Positions 52,782-61,431 of a stretch of 64,000 nt of DNA are shown here, piece after piece. The position numbers were made by a program, and so were the translations under genes. This DNA is from Delftia tsuruhatensis NBRC 16741 (GTDB lineage: Bacteria; Pseudomonadota; Gammaproteobacteria; Burkholderiales; Burkholderiaceae_C). Below the pieces are notes generated by a model. That model did not search any database. It saw nothing but the letters and a program-made list of their open reading frames with translations, and was not told the DNA's origin. The DNA is taken from positions 212,934 to 276,933 of the forward strand of contig NZ_BCTO01000007.1 in the NCBI RefSeq assembly GCF_001571325.1. Direction: 5' to 3'. Every line of letters begins with the position of its first letter. The first letter of the stretch is position 1.

Positions 52782-55700
52782 AGATCCTTACGCTGCGGCT
52801 CAAGAACCTCAACTCGCTCAAGGGCGAATGGCGCATCGACTTCACGCAGGCACCGTTCGCGGGCAACGGCCTGTTCGCCATCACCGGGGCCACGGGCGCG
52901 GGCAAGTCCACCCTGCTCGATGCCATCTGCCTGGCGCTGTACCACGAGACACCGCGCCTGAAGACCATCTCGGCATCCGCCAACGACCTCATGACGCGCC
53001 ACACGGCCGACTGTCTGGCCGAGGTCGAATTCGAGGTCAAGGGACAGGTCTACCGCGCCTTCTGGAGCCAGCGCCGCGCACGCGACAGGGTGGATGGCGC
53101 GCTGCAGGCGCCCAAGGTGGAACTGGCCCGAGGCGACGGCAGCATCCTCAGCAGCCAGACGCGCGACAAGCTCGAGCAGACCGCCGCCATCACCGGGCTG
53201 GACTTTCAGCGTTTCACCAAATCCATGCTGCTGGCCCAGGGCGGCTTTGCGGCCTTTCTCGAAGCCAATGCCAACGACCGCGCAGCCCTGCTCGAGGAGC
53301 TGACCGGCACGGAAATCTACGGCCTGATCTCGCAGAAAGTCTTCGAACGCGCCCGCGACGCCCGCCAGCGCCTGGACCAGCTCAAGGCCCAGGCCGATGG
53401 CGTGGAGCTGCTGACACCCGAGGCGCGCGATGCCCTGCAGGCCCAGGCCGACAGCCTGGTGACGGAGCAGGCCACGCTGCAGGCCGACTACCTGCGCACC
53501 CAGGCCCAGCACCAATGGCATCAGCAACTGGCCCAGGCCACCCAGACACTGCAGGCCGCCCGCACCGGCTGCGCAGACGCCGCACAGGCACTGGAGCAGG
53601 CCGCGCCAGAACTGGAAAGCCTGGCCCATGACGAGCCCGCGCAGGCGCTGCAGCCGCTGCACCAGGCCTGGCAGCGCAGCACTGCCGCCTGCGATGACAG
53701 CCGCCAGCAACTGCAGCACCTGCGCGAGCACGAACAGCAGACCCAGGCCCGCCTGCTGCTGCAGCACCGCCATGCCCAGGCCCTGTCCGCCCGCCTGGCC
53801 CAGGCTGCGCAAGACACCCTGGCCCGCCAGCAGGCCGAGCACCAAACGCTGGAACAGTTCTGCACCCACCATGCAGCCCATGCCCTGCTGGGCGAGCGCC
53901 TGGGCAGCTGGCGCCAGCAGTTCAAGCTGCGCGCCAGCCAGCAACAGCAGGCGGCCCACCAGCAGCAGGCCCTGCGCAAGCTGGATGCCGAACAGGCCCG
54001 CATGGCGCAAAGCGTCGAAGCCGGCGCGGCCCAGGTCCAGGCCGCCACCGATGCCCAGGCCCGCGCCAGCGCCGCACTCCAGCACGCGCAGGACGAACAG
54101 GCGCAGCGCCTTCAAGGCAGCGGCGGCATGACCGAGCTGCGCGCGCGCGAGCAGGCAGAGCAGGACCGCCTGCACCTGTGGCGCCAGGCAGAAACCCAGG
54201 CCGCGCAGCGCCGCGAACTTGCGCGCCAGCAAGCTGCGCTGGAGCAGGAATTGCGCGATGGAGAGGCACAGGCGCGGGCGCAGGACACATCGCTGCAAGC
54301 CCTGCGGCAGCAGTACAAGAGCGTCAAGGAACAGGTCGCGGACAAGCAGACCCTGCTCCTGCAGGAGCAGCGCATCCAAAGCCTGTCCGAGCACCGCCAC
54401 GCCCTGCAGCCCGGCCAGCCCTGCCCGCTGTGCGGCGCGCAAGAGCACCCGGCCGTGGCCGCCTACGAAGCGCTGGACGCCTCGGCCACCGAAGCCGCGC
54501 TGCGCCGCAAGCAGGAGGAACTCGACGCCCTGCAAACCCAGGGCGAAACCGCCCGCGCCACGCTGGCCGCCACCACGGCCGCGCAGGCGGCGCGCCAGCG
54601 CCAGGCCGACGAACTGGAACAGGACATCGCACGCTGGCACGACACATGGAACGACACATGGCAGGGCCTCATGCACCCCCTGCAACTCGCGCCAGACAGT
54701 TGGCAACAGGCCGACACCCTCGCCGCATCGGCCCAGGCCTGCGCCCGGCAGCTGGACACGCTCAAGCGCGCCGTGCAGGCCGCCGAGCAAGGCGAGCAGG
54801 CCGTGCAACAGGCCAAGGACGCCGCCCAGCACAGCCGCCAGTCACTGCAGACCGCGCAAGGCCAGCTTGCGCTGCAGCAGCAGGCCCTGGCCGACCACAG
54901 CGCACGCCGCGAAGAGCTGCAGCAATCCATCGCCGGCCTGCAGGCCGAAGCCCAGGCGCTGAACGCGCAGTTGCAGGCTTCGCTCGGCGAGGCCGGCCAC
55001 ACCCTGCCCGACGACGCCCAGCCCTGGCTTGAAGCGCGCGAAGCCGAATGGCAGCACTGGCAGCAGGCCCGGCACGACCTGCAGCAACTGGCCCAATCGA
55101 TGGCCTTGCAGCGCAAGGAATGCGAGGCGGCCGAGGCCGATGCGCAGCGCTGGAAAAAGCAGTCGGAAACACAGTGGGAGGCACAGTGCGAGGTGCAGAG
55201 AACGGCGCAGCACCATCCCGTCGATACGGCTGTGGCAGAGCCGCCTTCACTCCCCATGCCGCCCCTGGAACAGCTGCCGCAGGCCCTGGCCGAATGCGCC
55301 AGCGACATCGCCGCTCTCACGCGGCAGCAGGATGCCCTGCAAGGCCAGCAGCAACAGGCCCAGGCCACGCTGGCCCGCCTGCGCGAGGAAGCGGGGCAGG
55401 CCGAATCCGCATGGCAGGCCGCCCTGGCCGCCAGTCCCTTTGCTGACGAACCCGCCTACCTGCAGGCCCTGCTCCCCGCACCCGAACGCCAGCGCCTGGT
55501 CGCGCTGCGCCAGCAACTGCAGGCGGCACAACAGCGCGCTGCCACCCTGCTCGAAGCCGCACAGCGCGAGCACGCGCAACTGCAGGCCCAGGCCCTGACC
55601 GAGGCGGCGCCCGAAGAAATCCAGGCCCGCCTGCAAACGCTGGAGGAACGCCGCAACGCACTCAGCGAACAACTGGGCGGCGTCCGCACCCAGCTGGCCG

Positions 55701-56275
55701 ACGACCAGCGCCGCCGCCAGGGCCAGCAGGCCCTGTTCGAGCGCATTGCGGCCCAGGCCAGCGACAGCGAGCTGTGGCAGCACCTGGACGGCCTCATCGG
55801 CTCGGCCAAGGGGGACAAATACCGGCGCTTTGCCCAGGGCCTCACCCTGGACCATCTGCTGCACCTGGCCAACCTCCACCTGGCGCGCCTGCACGGCCGC
55901 TACCTGCTGCGCCGCAAGCCCGAAGGCGAGCTGGAACTGGACATCGTCGACAGCTGGCAGGGCGACACCCCGCGCGACACGCGCACGCTGTCGGGCGGCG
56001 AGGCCTTCCTCGTCAGCCTGGCCCTGGCCCTGGCGCTGTCCGACCTGGTCAGCCACAAGACCTCCATCGACTCCCTGTTCCTCGACGAAGGCTTCGGCAC
56101 GCTCGATGCCGACACGCTGGAGATCGCCCTCGACGCACTCGACCGGCTCAACGACAGCGGCAAGATGATCGGCATCATCAGCCACGTGGAGGCGCTCAAG
56201 GAGCGCATCGCCGTGCAGGTGCGGGTGGAGAAAGGCGGTGGCGTGGGGCATTCGAGGCTGGTGGTTTCTTCGTGA
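52778..56275 (+). CDS. sbcC: exonuclease SbcCD, ATPase subunit
   Basis: The 1165-residue SMC-like protein has Walker A ([16 protein letters not shown], residues about 33-48), long coiled coils rich in Ala, Gln and Leu, a zinc hook ([13 protein letters not shown], about residue 548), the ABC signature [20 protein letters not shown] and Walker B ([12 protein letters not shown]) near the C-terminus. It is at the upper end of the size range for SbcC. It ends before a very A/T-rich segment that starts the next gene. Confidence 0.96.
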   Translation: MKILTLRLKNLNSLKGEWRIDFTQAPFAGNGLFAITGATGAGKSTLLDAICLALYHETPRLKTISASANDLMTRHTADCLAEVEFEVKGQVYRAFWSQRRARDRVDGALQAPKVELARGDGSILSSQTRDKLEQTAAITGLDFQRFTKSMLLAQGGFAAFLEANANDRAALLEELTGTEIYGLISQKVFERARDARQRLDQLKAQADGVELLTPEARDALQAQADSLVTEQATLQADYLRTQAQHQWHQQLAQATQTLQAARTGCADAAQALEQAAPELESLAHDEPAQALQPLHQAWQRSTAACDDSRQQLQHLREHEQQTQARLLLQHRHAQALSARLAQAAQDTLARQQAEHQTLEQFCTHHAAHALLGERLGSWRQQFKLRASQQQQAAHQQQALRKLDAEQARMAQSVEAGAAQVQAATDAQARASAALQHAQDEQAQRLQGSGGMTELRAREQAEQDRLHLWRQAETQAAQRRELARQQAALEQELRDGEAQARAQDTSLQALRQQYKSVKEQVADKQTLLLQEQRIQSLSEHRHALQPGQPCPLCGAQEHPAVAAYEALDASATEAALRRKQEELDALQTQGETARATLAATTAAQAARQRQADELEQDIARWHDTWNDTWQGLMHPLQLAPDSWQQADTLAASAQACARQLDTLKRAVQAAEQGEQAVQQAKDAAQHSRQSLQTAQGQLALQQQALADHSARREELQQSIAGLQAEAQALNAQLQASLGEAGHTLPDDAQPWLEAREAEWQHWQQARHDLQQLAQSMALQRKECEAAEADAQRWKKQSETQWEAQCEVQRTAQHHPVDTAVAEPPSLPMPPLEQLPQALAECASDIAALTRQQDALQGQQQQAQATLARLREEAGQAESAWQAALAASPFADEPAYLQALLPAPERQRLVALRQQLQAAQQRAATLLEAAQREHAQLQAQALTEAAPEEIQARLQTLEERRNALSEQLGGVRTQLADDQRRRQGQQALFERIAAQASDSELWQHLDGLIGSAKGDKYRRFAQGLTLDHLLHLANLHLARLHGRYLLRRKPEGELELDIVDSWQGDTPRDTRTLSGGEAFLVSLALALALSDLVSHKTSIDSLFLDEGFGTLDADTLEIALDALDRLNDSGKMIGIISHVEALKERIAVQVRVEKGGGVGHSRLVVSS

Positions 56276-56318
56276 TCCGAAGCGTTTCAAAATCTCTTAG
56301 GCTGTTGTTTTTAAAAGA

Positions 56319-56359
56319 ATTTCGGTATAAAAGAGAAATTCTCAAAAAAATACCGAAAT
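56319..56359. promoter_or_regulatory. nested inverted repeats over the promoter of the nucleotidyltransferase gene
   Basis: The outer arms ATTTCGGTAT (56319-56328) and ATACCGAAAT (56350-56359) are perfect. An inner palindrome GAGAA-A-TTCTC (56333-56343) sits within one base of the same axis. TATAAA (56326-56331) overlaps the left arm, and the right arm includes the AT of the start codon at 56358. This is a likely autoregulatory operator or a transcript hairpin. Confidence 0.65.
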
Positions 56360-57296
56360 GCAAGACCTCCAGCCATCAGCGGCCCGCCAGTACATAGACG
56401 CCGTATCCACCTTCGAAGCCCTGGAAGAAGCCCGGGATGAAGGGGCTCAAGTACGCGGTGGCATGTATTGGCATGCGGGTCCGGCGTCGTCTCCTCAATC
56501 CAGCTACCTGATCCGCACCACGCCTGCGGGCGCCGAAACCAGCCTCGGTCTTCGCACGCCGGAAACCGAAGCCATCTATGAACGCTTCATGCAGCGCAAA
56601 CAGGAAAGCGCCGAGCGTTTGGCCGGGCTCAAGGCCGCATTGGCCCAGCACCAGCGACTGAATCGTGCGCTGCGCGTAGGCAGGGTGGACCCGCTGGTGG
56701 TGGAGCTGCTCAACCGTCTGTCGATCACCGGGCTGAGTCCGCACTTTCGCGTGGTAGGAACGCATGCGCTTTACGCGTACGAGGCAGCAGCCGGCTTGCG
56801 GCTACAGGCAGATGCCCTGGCCACGCGCGACATGGACCTGTTGTGGGATACCCGCAAGCGGCTGCAATTTGCCACGCAACTCGCCCGCGTAGACAGCTCC
56901 ATGCTCGGCGTACTGAAGAAGGTGGACAGCACGTTCCGCCTGCGCAAAAGCCAGCTCTACACGGCCGTCAACAAAGACGGTTTTGAAGTGGACATCATCC
57001 GTCGCGAACGTGTGGCAGACGATCCCCACCCCATCAAACTCAGCGACGCCGAGGAAGACTTCTGGGTGGCCCAGGCCAGGCGTGCCAACGTGCTGCTGGA
57101 TGCGCCACCGTTTTCAGCCGTCATCGTCGCCAGCAATGGAGCCATGGCGCGCATGCATACCGTCCACCCGGCAACCTTCGTCGCGTTCAAGCGATGGATG
57201 GCCGGCCTGCGCGAGCGAGAGGCCATCAAGCGCAGGCGGGATGTACTGCAAGCGGACGTGGTGCAAGCGCTGGTGGACGGGTACTTGCCTCTATGA
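56358..57296 (+). CDS. GSU2403-like nucleotidyltransferase-fold protein
   Basis: The 312-residue protein has the family core VVGTHALYAYEAAAGLRLQA followed by LATRDMDLLWDTRKRLQF (residues about 133-173), with the paired Asp of the polymerase-beta type active site. It also has LYTAVNKDGFEVDIIRRERV and HTVHPATFVAFKRWM. This is the NTP_transf_8 (PF12281) type. Relatives occur as isolated genes or near defence loci, and biochemical function is unproven. It follows sbcC with an 82-bp A/T-rich gap and a remarkable dyad promoter. Confidence 0.8.
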   Translation: MQDLQPSAARQYIDAVSTFEALEEARDEGAQVRGGMYWHAGPASSPQSSYLIRTTPAGAETSLGLRTPETEAIYERFMQRKQESAERLAGLKAALAQHQRLNRALRVGRVDPLVVELLNRLSITGLSPHFRVVGTHALYAYEAAAGLRLQADALATRDMDLLWDTRKRLQFATQLARVDSSMLGVLKKVDSTFRLRKSQLYTAVNKDGFEVDIIRRERVADDPHPIKLSDAEEDFWVAQARRANVLLDAPPFSAVIVASNGAMARMHTVHPATFVAFKRWMAGLREREAIKRRRDVLQADVVQALVDGYLPL

Positions 57297-57502
57297 GTGC
57301 TTTCGGATACGTCTGAGACCTGTGCAATGTGTGAGCAGGCAGGCCTGGGTTCAACGCACATATGGGAAGTCATTGCGTGCCACTGCTTTGCTCAGCTCTG
57401 CAGCTCAATACAGAACTGTCACCAAACTGCCTCCCAACGCCTGCACCATCCTGCGGGCACGGCCTGCGTGGCCGCCGTTCACTCCTTTTCAAGGACCGCT
57501 CC

Positions 57503-58111
57503 ATGCAAGTGCGCTTTCCCAATCCCTTCGGCCTGGCCCTGCCCGACGCCCAGGCGGTGCGCGAGTACCAGGCCGCGCAAGGCTTCTCCGACGCCTACGC
57601 GCAGTTCCTGATCACGCAGAACGGCCTGGACTTCGACCGGCTCGAAGCGGCGCCCGACCGCGAGGACTACCTGCAGGCCGACGACGAGACCGGCGACAAC
57701 CACGCCTGGCTGCGCACCCTGCACCACTTCCGCGCAGGCTCGGAGCACTGCGACGTGGAGGACCACCAGCGCGAGAACCTGTTTGCCGCGCACTTCATGG
57801 TCATTGGCCAAGACCCCGGCGGCAACCCCTTCGTGGAAGTGCTGCACGGCGCCTTCAAGGGCCGCATCGGCAGCCTGGACCATGAGCTGTTTGCGGGCTG
57901 CGAGGACCTGGAGCAGTTCCTCGAAGAAATGGAACTGAGCGGCTTTGCCGCCGCCAGCGTGGACGAGCAGACCGACATGCTTTGCGACGAAGACCAGGGC
58001 CTGATCTGGTTCCACGCCAGCAGCATGGACAGCTTCGTGCGGCAATGCGTGTTCTGCGACGAGGACGGCTCGGGCTTCGTGGTGGACGAGCCGGGGTTGG
58101 AAGAGGATTGA
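57503..58111 (+). CDS. SMI1/KNR4 (SUKH)-family immunity-like protein
   Basis: The 202-residue protein begins MQVRFPNPFGLALPDAQAVR with an AAGGA site upstream. The N-terminal segment FSDAYAQFLITQNGLDFDRL and the middle FMVIGQDPGGNPFVEVLHGA fit the SUKH fold, which is common in immunity proteins for polymorphic and contact-dependent toxins. It is acidic (VDEQTDMLCDEDQG and the end VDEPGLEED). No toxin gene is adjacent, so it is an orphan or a house-keeping relative. Assignment rests on weak but consistent similarity. Confidence 0.7.
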   Translation: MQVRFPNPFGLALPDAQAVREYQAAQGFSDAYAQFLITQNGLDFDRLEAAPDREDYLQADDETGDNHAWLRTLHHFRAGSEHCDVEDHQRENLFAAHFMVIGQDPGGNPFVEVLHGAFKGRIGSLDHELFAGCEDLEQFLEEMELSGFAAASVDEQTDMLCDEDQGLIWFHASSMDSFVRQCVFCDEDGSGFVVDEPGLEED

Positions 58112-58213
58112 GCCACGGGGCGGGCCTTGCCCGCAGCCTGGCAGACAGCCAGAAGGCGTTGAAGCAGGCCGAGGCACAAACGGCCAGCGCGCTGGAGCAG
58201 TGCGATATGGATA

Positions 58214-58672
58214 TCAGTGGAACTTCACCGGCTGCACGCCCCGGTGCTTGGGCCTGACCACCACGGTGCCCGCAATCTTGTCGTGCCAGCCTTGCTTGCG
58301 CGGGTCAAAGGCCACCCAGATCAGCCCCAGGCACAGCGGGATGATGGACACGAAATAGGCCAGGTAGCGAATGACGGCCTGCCGTGTGCTCATGTCCGCG
58401 CCGGTCTGCGCGTCCGCGATCCGGGCGGCGATGAGCATCTTGCCCGGCGTGGCCTGTTTCTTGATCCAGAAGATGACGACGGCAATGGCAGGCAGCACCC
58501 AGGAGATGACGAAATCGGCCGGGCCGTGCAACAGTTTTTCGGACTCCAGGTATTCCCATCCGTAGATGGAGATCAGGGCCGGCAGCATGAGCACGAGCAG
58601 GATCACGGTGTCGATCAGCGCGGCGCCGGTGCGGGCCCAGAAGCCCACGTATTCGAGATCGTCATCCTGCAT
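58214..58672 (-). CDS. RDD-family membrane protein
   Basis: The 152-residue protein has three hydrophobic segments (AALIDTVILLVLMLPALIS, ISWVLPAIAVVIFW and YLAYFVSIIPLCLGLIWVA) and the RDD motif near the N-terminus (GFWARTGAALIDT), plus KKQATPGKMLIAARI and QGWHDKIAGTVVV. RDD proteins are small membrane proteins of unclear function, some linked to Na+ export. The start (58672) gives a normal N-terminus. Confidence 0.85.
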   Translation of the reverse strand: MQDDDLEYVGFWARTGAALIDTVILLVLMLPALISIYGWEYLESEKLLHGPADFVISWVLPAIAVVIFWIKKQATPGKMLIAARIADAQTGADMSTRQAVIRYLAYFVSIIPLCLGLIWVAFDPRKQGWHDKIAGTVVVRPKHRGVQPVKFH

Positions 58673-58785
58673 GGTGCGCCCTGGTTGGCATATGGGGCTG
58701 CCAGTGTGCCACCTCGGTGCCCCGCCAGAAATGCCGCGCAAGGCCAGGGCCTGCGCGGCAGCGTTGCGGCGGCCTGTCGGTCGAA

Positions 58786-59850
58786 CTAGCGATCGAATAC
58801 TGCCTGCAGGTCCTTCTGCCCCGTCACGCCGGACTGCAGCGCCAGCATCAGCAGGATCCGCGCCTTGGGCGCGCGCAGGTCGTCGGCCATGACGGCGCCG
58901 GCCTCGAACGAGGTCTTGCCGCCGCCCTCGAAGCCGTAGCTGGGCATGACGCGGCCGTTGTGCACGCGCGTGCTGACGACCACGGGCACGTTCTTGCCGA
59001 TGGCGTACTTGGCGGCATCGAGCATGGCGACGTTCATGTTGCCCATGCCCAGGGCGTCGATGACGATGCCCTTGACGCCACGGTCCACCGCCTGGCGAAC
59101 GGCCTGGCCGTTGGCGCCGCCGTACATGGGGAAGATCTCCACCTCGGGCATGGTCTGCGCCTGGATGGGCAGGTGCTGGCGGCGCGCGGGGGCGGAGGCG
59201 AAGCTGACGCGGTCCGGGTAGACCTCGCCCAGGAAGCCGAATTCACCCGAGCGGAAGGTCTCCACGTTGGCCGTGTGTGTCTTGGTGACGTAGCGCGCGG
59301 CGTTGATCTGGTTGTTCATGGCCAGCATGGCGCCCTTGTCGCGCGCCTTGGGGTCCACGGCGATGCGCACGGCGTTGAGCAGGTTGCGCGGGCCGTCGAA
59401 GTCGGACACCGAGGCATTGCGCTGCGCGCCGATGAGCACGACGGGCTTGGACGACTGCACGGTCAGGTCCAGCCAGAAGGCGGTTTCCTCCAGCGTGTCC
59501 GTGCCGTGCGAGACGATGGCGCCAGCCACCTCAGGGCGGGCCAGCGCGGCCTGTACGGCCTGGGTGAGCTGCACCCAGCGGGCCGGGTCCATGTAGTCGG
59601 AGGGCACGTTGGACAGGTTGTTGACCTGGATACGCGCGTACTTGCCCACGTCGGGCACGGTGGCCAGCAGGTCGTCGCCCGAGATCGCGGGCACGGGCGC
59701 GTTCTTGACCGGGTCGATCTTCATGGCGATGGTGCCGCCCGTGGCGATGAACTGGACCACGGGCTTGTCCTGGGCGGCGGCGCTGGCAGCAATCATGGGC
59801 AGGGTGCAGGCAGTGAGCAGGGCGAGGGCGGTGCGGCGGAAGGCTTTCAC
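58786..59850 (-). CDS. ansB: periplasmic L-asparaginase, type II
   Basis: The 354-residue protein starts with GTG at 59850 after an AAGGAG site and has a signal peptide (RRTALALLTACTLPMIAASAAA). Catalytic motifs are FIATGGTIAMK (nucleophile Thr) and AIVSHGTDTLEETAFWL (second Thr-Asp). Type II enzymes hydrolyse asparagine and often glutamine in the periplasm. The family includes glutaminase-asparaginase of Delftia/Acidovorax relatives. It is a single gene. Confidence 0.93.
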   Translation of the reverse strand: MKAFRRTALALLTACTLPMIAASAAAQDKPVVQFIATGGTIAMKIDPVKNAPVPAISGDDLLATVPDVGKYARIQVNNLSNVPSDYMDPARWVQLTQAVQAALARPEVAGAIVSHGTDTLEETAFWLDLTVQSSKPVVLIGAQRNASVSDFDGPRNLLNAVRIAVDPKARDKGAMLAMNNQINAARYVTKTHTANVETFRSGEFGFLGEVYPDRVSFASAPARRQHLPIQAQTMPEVEIFPMYGGANGQAVRQAVDRGVKGIVIDALGMGNMNVAMLDAAKYAIGKNVPVVVSTRVHNGRVMPSYGFEGGGKTSFEAGAVMADDLRAPKARILLMLALQSGVTGQKDLQAVFDR

Positions 59851-59959
59851 GGGTGTTGTCTCCTTGTTGTGATGTCAAGGAGCATGCTAACCATGGCGTG
59901 CGGCCGGCCCGCGCTGCCGGCCCTGCGTGAAACCCCGATGGACAGGCGCGGTCAGCGCA

Positions 59960-60466
59960 TCAAAGCGCCAGCGCGGCCTCGATGTCCGTGGACAGCTTGG
60001 CCGGCGCATCCTGTGGCGCATAGCGGCGGATGACCTGGCCGTCGCGGCCGACGAGGAATTTGGTGAAGTTCCACTTGATGGCCTTGGTGCCGAGCACGCC
60101 CGGCGCCTCGGCCGTGAGCCAGCGGTACAGCGGGTGGGCATTGGCGCCGTTGACGTCGATCTTGCCCATGAGCGGGAAGCGCACGCCAAAGTTCAGGTCG
60201 CAGAAACTGGCGATTTCCGATTCGCTGCCCTTTTCCTGGGAACCGAACTGGTTGCACGGAAAGCCCAGCACCACCAGGCCGCGCTCGCCGTACTGCTCAT
60301 GCAGCGCCTGCAGTCCCGCGTACTGCGGAGTGAAGCCGCAGGCGCTGGCGGTGTTGACGATGAGCAGCACCTTGCCACGGTAGTCCGACAGGGGGACGGC
60401 CTGGCCCGTGATGGAGGTGGCCTCGAAGTCGTAGGCCGAGCGGGGCGCGGCGGCGGTGTCATTCAT
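59960..60466 (-). CDS. glutathione peroxidase-type thiol peroxidase
   Basis: The 168-residue protein has the GPx signatures LLIVNTASACGFTPQYAGL with the active Cys, VLGFPCNQFGSQEKGSESEI (Gln and resolving region) and the Trp-Asn in KAIKWNFTKFLVGRDG. It reduces peroxides, in most bacteria with thioredoxin rather than glutathione. The start (60466) precedes AFDF-like sequence and is standard in length. It is divergent from the ferritin-like gene. Confidence 0.92.
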   Translation of the reverse strand: MNDTAAAPRSAYDFEATSITGQAVPLSDYRGKVLLIVNTASACGFTPQYAGLQALHEQYGERGLVVLGFPCNQFGSQEKGSESEIASFCDLNFGVRFPLMGKIDVNGANAHPLYRWLTAEAPGVLGTKAIKWNFTKFLVGRDGQVIRRYAPQDAPAKLSTDIEAALAL

Positions 60467-60698
60467 GCGGTGCTCCTGAAGTGGAGCATCCATGGTAGCG
60501 CCGGGACACCCGGGGGCGCGCTGGCCGGGCATGGGGATGCGGACTTGTCTCACAGACAGCAGGCGGCCAAAAACTTACCTTGGAAGGCAACAGGCGGGCA
60601 CAGCGGCCCGCCTGGTCCCGTTTCGCTGGCAGGTGTTTACAAGCCGCATAGGCGCATGCCTGCCGTAGTTTCCGTCCCACGATGAAGAGACCACCTGT

Positions 60699-61268
60699 AT
60701 GAACGCCAACAGCACCCCCACGAAGCAAGCCAAATCCAACCCCGGCAACGGCCACCTGGCGCTGGACCCCAAGGCCCTGGAGGCTGCCAAGCGCAGCCTG
60801 GACGATGGCGCCGTGACCCCGCATTTCGGGCCCTGGCGCGAGGACATCATCAAGCTGCTCAATGACTCGCTGGCCACCGAGCTGGTGTGCGTGATGCGCT
60901 ACAAGCGCCATCACTTCACCGCCGTCGGTCTGGCCTCGCCGGCCATCGCCGACGAGTTCCTGGTCCATGCCAACGAGGAAATGGCCCACGCCGACAAGCT
61001 GGCCCAGCGCATCGTGCAGCTGGGCGGCGAACCCGACTTCAACCCCCAGACGCTGACCCAGCGCAGCCATGCCGACTACAACGGCGAGACGGACCTGAAG
61101 GCCATGATCCGCACCAACCTGATCGCCGAGCGCGTGGCCATCGAGGCCTACAGCCAGATGATCGACCTGATCGGCGACAAGGACCCGACCACGCGCCGGC
61201 TGATCGAGTCCATCCTGGAGCAGGAGCAGGAACACGCGGACGAGCTGTCCGACTGGCTGGAGAAATAA
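60699..61268 (+). CDS. ferritin-like domain protein (bacterioferritin/DPS-like)
   Basis: The 189-residue protein is a four-helix ferritin-like bundle with likely metal ligands in NDSLATELVCVMRYKRHHFTA, FLVHANEEMAHADKLAQRI (ExxH), IAERVAIEAYSQMI and EQEQEHADELSDWLEK (second ExxH). It probably stores iron or protects DNA from oxidation. A 20-residue charged N-terminal extension (MNANSTPTKQAKSNPGNG) precedes the bundle. A terminator follows. Confidence 0.85.
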   Translation: MNANSTPTKQAKSNPGNGHLALDPKALEAAKRSLDDGAVTPHFGPWREDIIKLLNDSLATELVCVMRYKRHHFTAVGLASPAIADEFLVHANEEMAHADKLAQRIVQLGGEPDFNPQTLTQRSHADYNGETDLKAMIRTNLIAERVAIEAYSQMIDLIGDKDPTTRRLIESILEQEQEHADELSDWLEK

Positions 61269-61324
61269 GCACTTCCCGCCAGTACACGCCAGCCCGACAA
61301 TACCGGGGCTTGGCCCATAGGCAA

Positions 61325-61356
61325 GGCACCCCGCGCGAGCGGGGTGCCGCTTTTTT
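61325..61356 (+). terminator. terminator after the ferritin-like gene
   Basis: GGCACCCCGC (61325-61334) pairs with GCGGGGTGCC (61339-61348) around GCGA, followed by GC and six T residues. This is a textbook intrinsic terminator. Confidence 0.9.
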
Positions 61357-61431
61357 GGGCATTCTCTAGCCTTCGCGGAATGGTCCCGCCCTATCGGCCC
61401 TGATGTCCTGTCATCAGGGCCGTCTTGCAAT

